Assembly (NCBI GenBank): GCA_016870035.1
Contig: VGCJ01000005.1
Location: forward strand, 1-63,710
Origin: Alphaproteobacteria bacterium
GTDB taxonomy: Bacteria; Pseudomonadota; Alphaproteobacteria; Rhizobiales; Beijerinckiaceae
Length of the DNA stretch: 63,710 nt
Reading direction: 5' to 3'
The notes under the pieces are model-generated. The model was given only the letters and a program-made list of their open reading frames with translations. It did not search any database and was not told the DNA's origin. This document shows, one piece after another, positions 26,213 to 34,990 of this stretch; position 1 is the first letter of the stretch; every line of letters starts with the position of its first letter. Made by a program: the position numbers and the translations under genes.

Positions 26213-27586
26213 TCAAATGATCTCGAAATAGCGCTGCATTTCCCAATCGGTGATTGCGCGACGGAACTCTCTTTCTTCCCATTCGCGCGTCGCTGCGAAA
26301 TGATCAACAAAGACATCGCCGAAAAGATCGCGCGCTGCTTTCGAAGCTTTAAGCCTCTGCGCGGCTTCCCATAAAGTGCGTGGGAGCGCGCGGTTTTTAG
26401 GAAGCTTGGCTTCATAGGCATTACCGGTTTGCGCATCACCCGGTTCGATTTTATTTTCGATACCCCAAAGGCCTGAACCAATGGCGGCAGCAAGCGCGAG
26501 ATAGGGATTGATATCGGCTGCAGCGACGCGGTACTCAACGCGCTGCGATTTTTCAGAGCCTTCAATGACACGCAATGCGGTTGTGCGATTATCAACCGAC
26601 CATGCTGAATCGGTTGGTGCCCAGAAGCCTGGAATGAGACGCGTGTAAGAATTCACAGTGAGCGCCACCATTGCGAGGAGTTCTGGCATCAAATCTTGTT
26701 GCCCGCCAACAAACCAGCGCATCGTGTCGGACATTTTATGTTTTTTCTTCGCATCATAAAAAAGTCCGCGTCCGGTTTTTTTATCCGCAAGCGACAAATG
26801 CAAATGGCCTGATTGGCCCGGCCATTCATGTGAACTCTTCGCCATGAAAGAGGCCATCCAGCCGCGTTTCTGTGCGAGGACTTTTGTGTAGGTTTTAAAG
26901 AGAGCGGCTTTATCCGCAGCGTGCAATGCTTCATCGACCTTGATTGCCGCTTCAAGCACTCCCGGACCCGTTTCAGTGTGAAGGCCTTCGATCTCAAAAT
27001 TCATCTTGCGGCCGAGATCCAAAAGATCGCGATAGAAATCGGCATGAACCGATGAACGCAGCATAGAGTAACCGAAGAAGCCAGGCGTGATATTTTTTAG
27101 GTTCCGATAATTTTTTTCACGCACGGAATGAGGCGTTTCTTCAAAAAGAAAAAACTCGAATTCGGCGGCGGCATTGACACGGAATCCGTTATCCGCCGCA
27201 CGCTTCAATACGCGACGCAATGTACCGCGCGGGCAGACATCCTCCCATTTGCCGGTAAACTCGCAAAGAAACAACGGCAGATCATCTTCAAACGGAATTA
27301 GCCGCATTGTTTCCGGCACCATGCGCACTTTGGCATCGGGATAACCGGTATGCCAACCGGTCACCGTCACATTGTCATAGAGTTGATCATTCGAATCCCA
27401 GCCCACGACAACGTCGCAAAATCCCAAGCCCTTCTCGATCGCGCTTTCGAATTTATCGCGATTGACATATTTGCCGCGAAACACGCCGTCCATGTCGAAG
27501 ACGCCGAGCCGCACATAAGGCACATCGCGTTTGCGGACATAGGCAAGGGCATCGGCGGCGTTTTTAAGAACAGGGGAAGACGACAT
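26213..27586 (-). CDS. Glutamine-synthetase-family gamma-glutamyl-amine ligase (PuuA-like)
   Basis: The 457-residue protein has the GS fold: a reduced N-terminal beta-grasp, then metal/glutamate motifs AAEFEFFLF, GPGVLEAA, SGHLHLSL, NRTTALRV and VEYRVAAADINPYLALAA. It lacks the adenylylation-loop signature of GlnA (NLYDLPP-type) and resembles PuuA or GlnA4-like enzymes that join the gamma-carboxyl of glutamate to an amine with ATP. Neighbouring Fe-alcohol dehydrogenase, aldehyde dehydrogenase and amino-acid permease fit ethanolamine or a related amino alcohol as the amine, and putrescine would also need an oxidase that is absent here. Starts at ATG 27586. Confidence 0.84.
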   Translation of the reverse strand: MSSSPVLKNAADALAYVRKRDVPYVRLGVFDMDGVFRGKYVNRDKFESAIEKGLGFCDVVVGWDSNDQLYDNVTVTGWHTGYPDAKVRMVPETMRLIPFEDDLPLFLCEFTGKWEDVCPRGTLRRVLKRAADNGFRVNAAAEFEFFLFEETPHSVREKNYRNLKNITPGFFGYSMLRSSVHADFYRDLLDLGRKMNFEIEGLHTETGPGVLEAAIKVDEALHAADKAALFKTYTKVLAQKRGWMASFMAKSSHEWPGQSGHLHLSLADKKTGRGLFYDAKKKHKMSDTMRWFVGGQQDLMPELLAMVALTVNSYTRLIPGFWAPTDSAWSVDNRTTALRVIEGSEKSQRVEYRVAAADINPYLALAAAIGSGLWGIENKIEPGDAQTGNAYEAKLPKNRALPRTLWEAAQRLKASKAARDLFGDVFVDHFAATREWEEREFRRAITDWEMQRYFEII

Positions 27587-27810
27587 GATGACTCCGGACG
27601 GCAGAGCAAGGTTAAAATTCAGAGTGAATAGCGGCGATCATGAAAGCGATCACGGTGCGGATTGGCAAGTCGTAAATCAAAGGCGGTCGCGCCTTTTATT
27701 CGGATCGAGCATAAATTTTTAAGGTCCTATGGTAAAAAAACCAAGGTGATTCGGTATTGTTGTTCGAAGCACGCGTGTTGTAGCGTCTCGTTTGTATCTG
27801 GTTGCGTATC

Positions 27811-28074
27811 ATGTCTGTGTTGTCCCAAGCCCCGGCTGCGGCACTTTCGCTCGCCGATCTGCCGCCAAGCCACGAAACCCGTTGGGTCATGAGCCGGAAA
27901 GCCAAATTGATTGAAGCCATTCATGCGGGCCTGATCAGTTCAGAGGAGGCCGCTGAGCGCTATCGTCTGACGCTTGATGAGCTCACCGAGTGGCAGACCT
28001 ATTTCACCCACCACGGAGCGCGCGGATTAAGGGCCACTTTCCTTCAGCAATATCGGCATATTCACGGCGCCTGA
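27811..28074 (+). CDS. DUF1153/SciP-family protein (divergent paralogue)
   Basis: The 87-residue protein carries the DUF1153 core: LADLPPSHETRWVMSRKAKL (family LADLPPP..TRWVIRRKAEV), GLISSEEAAERYRLTLDEL (helix-turn-helix) and GLRATFLQQYRH at the end. SciP of Caulobacter, the best-known member, binds CtrA and represses CtrA-activated promoters in G1. This copy departs from the canonical sequence, for example SRKAKLIEAIHA where SciP has RRKAEVVAAVRG, and FTHHGARGL for IDQHGLAGL, so it is more likely a second, uncharacterised paralogue than SciP itself. Start at ATG 27811, not the TTG at 27802. It is divergent from the GS-like gene and opposite to the broken permease. Confidence 0.75.
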   Translation: MSVLSQAPAAALSLADLPPSHETRWVMSRKAKLIEAIHAGLISSEEAAERYRLTLDELTEWQTYFTHHGARGLRATFLQQYRHIHGA

Positions 28075-28143
28075 AACCCGCAAAAGAAAAACGGCGGGGC
28101 ATTAAAAGTGGCGGGACTTGGCCCGACGCCTTCTCATTTCGAA

Positions 28144-29689
28144 TTATTTCTCGCCGATAGCCGCTTCCGCCGCCGCAATTTCGGCTTGGCGCTTGGCGAT
28201 CACATGACCAATCGGCGGGCCTTTGAAACGCTTATTTTCAAAAGCGAACCAGATGATCCCCGTCAAAATCAAGAAGCCGACCGTAATTGAGAGCGCCCAA
28301 TCATTCGGTGGCTGGATGCCGAGATAGAAGATCAACGCCATTGCGAGGATCGACAATACAGCAAAGAGTTTGAAGAGGCCCGGGCCCAAATCCCAAGGAC
28401 CCATCTTGTTCCATTTTGGCGTGCCGTGCGCAAAGAGGCCCAAAGCAATCGGCACCGTGAAGGACAGGAACAAGAAGATCACCGTGCAAGACACGACAAT
28501 CGAATAGGCCGACGAGCCGGCGATGGAGATCACCGTCGTGCCCCAAACAAAGAGCACGGACAGTATCGAACCCGTCCGAATCGCAGAGACAGGTGTGCGA
28601 TGCGCTTTGCTCACACTTGCCAAGGTTTTCGAGAAGGGCAATCCACCATCACGCGAGAAGGCAAAAATCATGCGCGATACGGATGTCACTGTCGCCAAAC
28701 CGCAAAGCCATTGCGAGATGAAAATCGCAACATAGAGAAGCTTCGCGAAAGTCGGATTCATTTTCGCATCAATCGCCCAGAAGAAGACGTTCCAGCCTTG
28801 CTTCGCGGCTTCTGCCATATCCGGGATCATCATCACGAAAGCGGAGAGCATGACCCAACTCGCGATCGAAGACCACAGGATCGACGAGACAATGCCACGC
28901 GGAACAGAATGCGCAGCGCGTTTCGTTTCTTCAGACGTATGGGCAGAAGCATCATAGCCGGTGATTGTGTAAATCGGCAGCAAGAGTCCCAAAAGGAAAA
29001 TCCGGAACAATGAATCCGATTGCGGCCACACCGAGCCTTCTTCCGGTTGACCGGAATAATTTGTAAAGGTCCAAAGCCGTGAGATTTCCCAATGATCCGC
29101 GGCGATCAGACATCCAATCGTCAATGCGAGTGCAGCACCAAAAATCAAATAACCCGAGAAATCGGTAAGCAATGCGGTCAGGCGAATGCCGAAATGATTG
29201 ACGAGAGCTTGCGCGCCCGTAATCACAACGAGAAAGATCATTTGATTGGTGAGATTGGTTACATCGAAACCAAATGCGCCGGCAAAGAAATTCCATGTTC
29301 CGAAATTGATCGCACCAAGAACTGTCACAAGACCTAAAAGATTAAGCCAAGCCGTAAGCCAGCCTGTGAAGTGGTTACCGAGAATGAAACCCCAATGATA
29401 AAGACCGCCTGCAGTCGGATAGGCCGAACCAATTTGCGCCATCGCGATTCCGAAGACTGCAGAAACCGCACACCCAACAATCCAACCGATTCCGATGGCG
29501 CCGCCGCCCGCACCCGCTGTGGCTTGAGCGAGTTAGTTAATGCCGCCCGACAAAATGCAAATGATCGAAAAAAATCGCAAAATTTGAAAATGCACTCATC
29601 GATCTTTCGAGTTCTTCTGCATAGCCCATCGAATGGAGGACTTTCAGATCCTCTTTCTTGGCATGATCATCGTAATTTTCAGCCGACAT
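28144..29689 (-). pseudogene. APC-superfamily amino-acid permease, broken by a frameshift and an in-frame TAA
   Basis: The N-terminus starts at ATG 29689 (MSAENYDDHAKKEDLKVLHSMGYAEEL...MSAFSNFAI). It goes out of frame in a run of seven T on the minus strand (near 29565-29572). In the other frame the family sequence continues, FSIICILSGGIN, but hits TAA at 29534-29536 and then resumes as LAQATAGAGGGAIGIGW and AQIGSAYPTAGGLYHW to the end at 28144. The family normally reads FAISFSIICIL without a break, so at least two bases are lost and one codon has become TAA. The piece from ATG 29442 alone lacks the first two membrane helices. It would have imported the amine for the adjacent glutamylation pathway. 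Confidence 0.85.
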
Positions 29690-29818
29690 TTTTTCGCGCC
29701 CCCTCGCGCATTTTGTTGCTCTGCAACACCAGAATAAAGACTCTGCGCTGCATTCACTAACGCAATGGCGACTTAACGGGAAAATTCCGTCCAGCAATCA
29801 TGACTTGACGTTAAATGA

Positions 29819-30676
29819 TTACACAGCGTCAGACTGTCGCAGCGTGAACGCAATATCCGGGTCAGCCAATCTAACTGAAAAAATCCGCCGCGCTAAACTT
29901 TCGCGACTAAAAGCGACAAAAGCACCGCTTTGAAACCCGCCTTTCCCGTAACGAAAGGGACGACCCTCGCCATCAACCACAACACCACCCGCAGCGGAAA
30001 TAATCGCATGTCCGGCCGCGACGTCCCATTCCATTGTTGGGCCAAAACGCGGATAGAGATCCGCCCGTCCCTCTGCCACGAGACAAAATTTCAGCGAAGA
30101 TCCGGCGGAAATGCACTCTGCAATGGAAAGCGCGTCGATAAATTCTCCCGTTGCACGGTCGGGATGTGAACGGCTCGCCACCACCGTGAGTGGGCCCTGC
30201 GGGGCTTCACGCGTGGCGATCTCCCGCCGATCACTTGCGGCCTCGAGCGCTTCATCCGGCTTAATTGTCAGCGCAAAGGCTCGTGTTCCGCCAATCCAGA
30301 GTTTGGAGAGAAGCGGCGCATAAATCGCGCCGGCAACGGGGACGCCTCCCTCGATCAACCCGATATTGACCGCAAATTCCGCACGGCCACGAATAAATTC
30401 CCGCGTCCCATCAAGCGGATCGACAAGAATAAATCGATCAGCGATAGCATGGGATATCCCAGCGGCTTGTTCCTCTTCTGCAATCACCGGAATTTCAGGC
30501 ACGGCTTCACACAGCGCGCGAAGAATAAACCGCTCCGAGGCCTCATCGGCATCAGTCACGGGACTGCCATCTGCTTTTCGACGCGCCTGATCAAGCCGCG
30601 CGCGGTGTGGGAGAATGATGGCACCCGCTCGAACGGCAATCTGTCCAAAGAGTTCCGCCAGCGTGTCCCGATCCAT
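29819..30676 (-). CDS. cysQ: 3'(2'),5'-bisphosphate nucleotidase
   Basis: The 285-residue protein (from ATG 30676; a GTG at 30709 is possible) has the inositol-monophosphatase-fold metal sites: EEEQAAG, DPLDGTREFIRG (the DPxDGT motif, with the REF of CysQ), and WDVAAGHAIISAAGG. CysQ removes 3'-phosphate from PAP, the by-product of sulfate activation and of carrier-protein phosphopantetheinylation. IPVIAEEEQ and DGTREF place it with CysQ rather than SuhB. It is divergent from mogA across about 110 bases. Confidence 0.87.
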   Translation of the reverse strand: MDRDTLAELFGQIAVRAGAIILPHRARLDQARRKADGSPVTDADEASERFILRALCEAVPEIPVIAEEEQAAGISHAIADRFILVDPLDGTREFIRGRAEFAVNIGLIEGGVPVAGAIYAPLLSKLWIGGTRAFALTIKPDEALEAASDRREIATREAPQGPLTVVASRSHPDRATGEFIDALSIAECISAGSSLKFCLVAEGRADLYPRFGPTMEWDVAAGHAIISAAGGVVVDGEGRPFRYGKGGFQSGAFVAFSRESLARRIFSVRLADPDIAFTLRQSDAV

Positions 30677-30786
30677 GCTCGGCCTATCCCTGTCGATTGC
30701 GTCCACCACATGCTACAAATAAATCACTTCGCGGTCGGACCGCAGAGAGTCAAGTTTGCAATAAGGATTTAGAGGGATTGACCTCC

Positions 30787-31320
30787 ATGAGCACTGCTTC
30801 GCCGATTGGCATTGTCACGATCTCGGATCGCGCTAGTCGCGGTGATTATGAAGATAAAGGCGGGCCTGGAATCATTGCCGCTTTGACGAATCTTTTGGCG
30901 TCGTCTTGGCGACCTGTTCAGGTGATCATTCCTGACGAGACGCCGACCATTATCACAACACTCTGCGATCTAGCCGATCATGAAGCCTGCTCTTTGATCT
31001 TGACCACGGGCGGCACCGGCCCAGCGCTACGCGATGTCACACCGGAAGCCACCGAAGCGGTATGCGAAAAAATGATGCCCGGCTTTGGAGAATTAATGCG
31101 CATAGCGAGTTTGAAAGAAGTCCCTACTGCCATTCTCTCGCGTCAAACGGCAGGCATTCGTGGCAAGAGTCTGATCATCAATCTACCCGGAAAACCTACA
31201 GCGATTCGCACTTGTCTCGATGCGGTATTTCCAGCGGTTCCTTACTGCATTGATTTGATCGGCGGTGATCGTTTTGAGACGAATAAAAAATTCTGCAAGG
31301 CGTTCAGACCAAAATCATAA
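30787..31320 (+). CDS. mog: Molybdopterin adenylyltransferase (MogA/MoaB family)
   Basis: The 177-residue protein begins IGIVTISDRASRGDYEDKGGPGI, the MogA N-terminus, and has TTGGTGPALRDVTPEAT (molybdopterin/AMP-binding loop) and LIINLPGKPTAIRTCLDAVFPAVPYCIDL at the end. The (T)GGTG plus IINLPGKP pattern and full length (MogA is about 190) favour MogA over MoaB. It adenylylates molybdopterin before molybdenum insertion. The ATG at 30787 has AGAGGGA upstream; the longer frame to 30697 is not supported. It converges on ugd, 28 bases apart. Confidence 0.87.
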   Translation: MSTASPIGIVTISDRASRGDYEDKGGPGIIAALTNLLASSWRPVQVIIPDETPTIITTLCDLADHEACSLILTTGGTGPALRDVTPEATEAVCEKMMPGFGELMRIASLKEVPTAILSRQTAGIRGKSLIINLPGKPTAIRTCLDAVFPAVPYCIDLIGGDRFETNKKFCKAFRPKS

Positions 31321-31348
31321 TGTTTTTGATGGACAAACGCGTCTGGCT

Positions 31349-32653
31349 TCACGGACGACCCACGCTCACATACTGAAAGCCTTTTGTCCGCATTTCTACT
31401 GGGCGATAAATATTGCGTAGATCGATTAGAACGGGAGTCTTAAGAGATGCGCGAACGCGCTCAAGATCAAGCGCCCTGAATGCATCCCATTCAGTCACAA
31501 TGACAAGCGCATCAGCATTATCAACACATGTATAGGCATTATCAGCGAAAAACACATTCGATGTCATTGACGCTGCCGCTTCCATACCTTGCGGATCATA
31601 AGCGCGAATCTCAGCACCGGCATCTTGGAGGGCTGTAATCAAAGCCAATGATGGCGCATCGCGCATATCATCCGTATTGGGTTTAAAAGTGAGACCTAAA
31701 ACCGCAATAGTTTTTCCACGCACATCGCCACCAAGTGCAGAAATTACACGATGTGCCATTCCTCTTTTGCGTTGATCATTTACAGCCACAACACTTTCAA
31801 CGATGCGTAAAGCTACACCTTCATCTTGCGCAGTTTTTACCAATGCTTGCGTATCTTTTGGAAAACAAGAACCTCCATAACCGGGACCAGGATGAAGAAA
31901 TTTTGAACCTATGCGGTTATCCAATCCGATCCCTCGCGAAACATCTTGCACATTGGCACCGACCGCCTCGCAGAGATCCGCAATCTCATTGATGTAAGTG
32001 ATCTTGACAGCAAGAAAGGCATTCGCGGCATACTTAATCAATTCGGATGTTCGACGATCTGTAAAGACGAGTGGCGGCTCGTTGAGATAAAGCGGTCGAT
32101 AAATTTCTGTCATTACTTTACGTGCACGCTCATCAGTCGTGCCGATCACGATACGATCAGGCCTTTTAAAATCACCAATGGCAGCGCCTTCGCGAAGAAA
32201 TTCAGGATTAGAGACCACTTCAATTGAATGCTCCGGACGCATCTCGCGCAAGATCCGCTCAACTTCATCACCGGTTCCAACAGGCACCGTTGATTTTGTG
32301 ACGACAATCGCGTCAGGATGAATCGCTTCAGCAATTTGGCGCGTCGCGGCATAGACATAAGATAAATCCGCATGACCGTCACCACGACGTGAGGGCGTGC
32401 CGACAGCAATAAAAACGGCATCCGCTTTTGAAACAGCAGCAGGTAAATCCATTGTGAAAGAGAGGCGACCTTCACGCGTATTTTTTGCGACAAGTTCAGC
32501 AAGGCCAGGTTCGTAAATGGGTATCTCGCCCCGATTTAGTCCCTCGATCCGATCGCGGCTTGCATCGACGCAGATCACTTCATGACCGAAATCCGAAAAG
32601 CAGGCGCCCGACACCAACCCGACATAACCTGCGCCAATCATGGCAATACGCAT
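31349..32653 (-). CDS. ugd: UDP-glucose 6-dehydrogenase
   Basis: The 434-residue protein is a full-length UDP-glucose/GDP-mannose dehydrogenase: MRIAMIGAGYVGLVSGACF (NAD site), SKFLHPGPGYGGSCFPKDTQAL containing the catalytic Cys, and GLTFKPNTDDMRDAPS (UDP-sugar binding). It oxidises UDP-glucose to UDP-glucuronate for exopolysaccharide, glycolipid or lipid A modification. In phosphate-stress lipid remodelling UDP-glucuronate can be a donor for glycolipids, and a glycosyltransferase fragment and Pho box lie 30 kb away, but no direct link is visible. Monocistronic; divergent from the asparaginase gene. Confidence 0.93.
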   Translation of the reverse strand: MRIAMIGAGYVGLVSGACFSDFGHEVICVDASRDRIEGLNRGEIPIYEPGLAELVAKNTREGRLSFTMDLPAAVSKADAVFIAVGTPSRRGDGHADLSYVYAATRQIAEAIHPDAIVVTKSTVPVGTGDEVERILREMRPEHSIEVVSNPEFLREGAAIGDFKRPDRIVIGTTDERARKVMTEIYRPLYLNEPPLVFTDRRTSELIKYAANAFLAVKITYINEIADLCEAVGANVQDVSRGIGLDNRIGSKFLHPGPGYGGSCFPKDTQALVKTAQDEGVALRIVESVVAVNDQRKRGMAHRVISALGGDVRGKTIAVLGLTFKPNTDDMRDAPSLALITALQDAGAEIRAYDPQGMEAAASMTSNVFFADNAYTCVDNADALVIVTEWDAFRALDLERVRASLKTPVLIDLRNIYRPVEMRTKGFQYVSVGRP

Positions 32654-32800
32654 GAACCTTTTCTCCGTATTTCATCCGTCCGCTTCGCGGCCTTACTGAC
32701 GACTCCGCTCTAACCCAAGGCCAAGGAAAAGTCTGCTCCCTTGTGTCGAAAGCTTCGATATGCGACTGCCACTCTCGTCTCGTCTTTTGGAGTCATAGTT

Positions 32801-33814
32801 GTGAGCACCCATCCCGTTCTTGTCGAAGTCTATCGTGGCCAAGCGGTCGAATCCCAACATCGGGGGTCTGTGGCCGTTATTGATGCCGATGGCGGGACCG
32901 TCCTTGAACTCGGGGATATTGAAACGCCCGTCTTTCCGCGTTCGGCAGTGAAAGCTTTCCAAGCGCTCCCGCTGATCGAGTCAGGGATTGCAGATCGCTT
33001 TGGCCTCACCGATGAAGAACTGGCGCTTGCCATATCGTCTCATTCCGGCGAGCCGCGCCACGCAGAAACCGCATTGGGGATCCTTAAAAAGGCGGGTAAG
33101 GATCAAACATGCCTCGAATGTGGGGCACATTGGCCCTCGAATAAAACAGCGGAACGCGCGTTGGTCGCAGCCGGCCAAAAACCCTCGGCACTTCACAATA
33201 ATTGCTCCGGCAAACATTCAGGCTTCATTTGCTTGGCTTGCGGCCTTGATGAGGACCCAAAGGGTTACATAAAACCCGAACATCGAGTGCAAAGACAAAT
33301 TCGCGCCGCTGGCGAAGAGATGACAGGGTTTCGCGTGCGTGAGGAATGGACCGGCACGGATGGCTGCTCGATTCCAACCTATGCGGTGCCCTTGAAAAAT
33401 CTTGCACATGGTTTCGCAAAGATTGGCACGGGCGCAGGGCTTGGGCCTGAACGAGCGAAAGCTGCGGCGCGGCTTCGGCAAGCGGCCGCAGCCCATCCCT
33501 TTATGGTCGCGGGCACTGGGCGGCTTGATACGGTTGCGATGGAAATTTTTGGTCAACGCCTGTTTGTGAAAACCGGCGCTGAAGGTGTTTACTGTGCGGC
33601 TTTGCCCGAACAGGGTTTAGGCATTGCACTTAAAGCGGATGATGGCGAGACGCGCGCATCACAAGCGATGCTTGCGGGCATTGTTCATCGCTTCCTCATA
33701 ATGAGTGAAGAGGAGCGGCGCGCATTTGATGCTAAAGCGTGGCCGACCTTAACCAATTGGAACGGCATGACGGTCGGTTCCGTCAAACCAACAAGCCTTT
33801 TGATGGATGCCTAA
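32801..33814 (+). CDS. Rhizobial-type L-asparaginase (class 3)
   Basis: The 337-residue protein begins VSTHPVLVEVYRGQAVESQHRG and contains SSHSGEPRH, CLECGAH and LHNNCSGKHSGF, the conserved Ser/Lys and Cys sites of the R. etli AnsA/ReAV family, which is unrelated to E. coli AnsA/AnsB. It hydrolyses L-asparagine to aspartate and ammonia in the cytoplasm. I chose GTG 32801 because GGAG lies about 9 bases before it; the open frame extends back to 32741 but that part shows no family similarity. It is divergent from ugd across about 150 bases. No aspartase gene is adjacent. Confidence 0.87.
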   Translation: MSTHPVLVEVYRGQAVESQHRGSVAVIDADGGTVLELGDIETPVFPRSAVKAFQALPLIESGIADRFGLTDEELALAISSHSGEPRHAETALGILKKAGKDQTCLECGAHWPSNKTAERALVAAGQKPSALHNNCSGKHSGFICLACGLDEDPKGYIKPEHRVQRQIRAAGEEMTGFRVREEWTGTDGCSIPTYAVPLKNLAHGFAKIGTGAGLGPERAKAAARLRQAAAAHPFMVAGTGRLDTVAMEIFGQRLFVKTGAEGVYCAALPEQGLGIALKADDGETRASQAMLAGIVHRFLIMSEEERRAFDAKAWPTLTNWNGMTVGSVKPTSLLMDA

Positions 33815-33832
33815 AGGCACTGGTCCTAATCT

Positions 33833-33870
33833 CGCCTCATTCACCCATGAAAGAGGCGTGCCTTAGTTTT
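33833..33870 (+). terminator. Possible terminator after the asparaginase gene
   Basis: CGCCTC (33833-33838) pairs with GAGGCG (33853-33858), extendable by an outer AAGGCA/TGCCTT pairing, and is followed by AGTTTT. It lies in the 73-base gap before the DUF900 gene. The T-tract is short, so confidence is low. Confidence 0.3.
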
Positions 33871-33887
33871 GATCTCAATTTTTTAGA

Positions 33888-34988
33888 ATGAACATGATCC
33901 GTCCGCAGCCTTCACAATGTATGAAATTCAGTGTCATCGGCGTTGCATTGACGATGCTTTCTGGATGCATGAGCGGATTATCCGGTACGCGCTTCACAGA
34001 TACGGCTGAAGTGAAAACCGGTGATGTGATGCCTATTTTCATTGCGACAACTCGTAAAATGAATGGCGATGGATCGGTGACCACCGAGCTTTCATCAACG
34101 ACAAATTATTTGATGAATCTCATCAATATTCCAAAAAATCATAAAACCGGACAAATTGAAAGGCCTGCCTTTGGTTCGGAAAGTCGGAACTCTCATTTCA
34201 CTTTTTTAAGTCAACGCATGCTTGATCATGATCGGTTTCGTGCCGAAATTTCAGCGCAGCTTTCCGGTCGTGTTGGTACCGCTCGTGATATTCTTGTTTA
34301 CGTTCATGGCTTCAATACTGGCTATGACGAAGCTCGGTTTCGTCTTGCACAAATTGCAACCGATTCCGGATTTACAGGCGTGCCGGTCCTTTTTACATGG
34401 CCTTCGCAAAACCGAGCTTTTGCTTATGGTGCAGATAAAGACAACGCGACAGCGTCTCGTGATGATTTAACGACCGTTCTCTCAGAACTTGGCACTATGC
34501 CTGGCGTTGGACGCATTCACATTTTGGCCCATTCCATGGGCACATGGTTGACGATGGAAGCTTTACGCGAATCGGCCATCGGCGGTCGCGGCGATCTCTC
34601 CGGTCGTCTTGGTGAAGTGATGCTGGCCGCCCCGGATATCGATCTTGCTGTCTTCAAGCAGCAATATGCGCGTGTTGGCGCTTTTGCGCGCGTTTCAATT
34701 TTTGCGGCTGCGGATGATAAGGCACTCAATATTTCAAGTGTCTTGGCGGGCGATCGTCAACGTGTGGGCGCACTTGATCTCAATGACAAAACGCAACGCG
34801 ACGAAATCGCAAAACTTGGCGTGCGCGTTTACGATCTTTCAAATACCGATACGGGTGATTTTTTCCGCCATGGTACTTTTGCGGCAGCGCCGGCGGCCAT
34901 TCGTGCGATTGGTGCACAGCTAGCGATGCCGCCGGACGATGCGCGACAAGCGCAAGCGTTCGAAGCGCAGAGCCTCGAGACACAATAA
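33888..34988 (+). CDS. DUF900 alpha/beta-hydrolase, probable lipoprotein
   Basis: The 366-residue protein has a short signal with a lipobox (TMLSGC, Cys near residue 27), so it is probably anchored to a membrane on the periplasmic side. The hydrolase domain shows ILVYVHGFNTGYDEARFR (oxyanion strand), HILAHSMGTWL (nucleophile Ser elbow) and a C-terminal FFRHGTF containing the probable catalytic His, all typical of the DUF900 esterase-like family. The substrate is not known. Two ATGs (33888 and 33894) are possible. The last 25 residues are Ala/Gln-rich and look disordered. It converges tail to tail with the methylmalonyl-CoA mutase genes. Confidence 0.78.
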   Translation: MNMIRPQPSQCMKFSVIGVALTMLSGCMSGLSGTRFTDTAEVKTGDVMPIFIATTRKMNGDGSVTTELSSTTNYLMNLINIPKNHKTGQIERPAFGSESRNSHFTFLSQRMLDHDRFRAEISAQLSGRVGTARDILVYVHGFNTGYDEARFRLAQIATDSGFTGVPVLFTWPSQNRAFAYGADKDNATASRDDLTTVLSELGTMPGVGRIHILAHSMGTWLTMEALRESAIGGRGDLSGRLGEVMLAAPDIDLAVFKQQYARVGAFARVSIFAAADDKALNISSVLAGDRQRVGALDLNDKTQRDEIAKLGVRVYDLSNTDTGDFFRHGTFAAAPAAIRAIGAQLAMPPDDARQAQAFEAQSLETQ

Positions 34989-34990
34989 TT

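Noticed and set aside
27748-27752. A GANTC site about 60 bases upstream of the DUF1153 gene as evidence for CcrM control.
   Set aside because: One such site in a 220-base gap is expected by chance.
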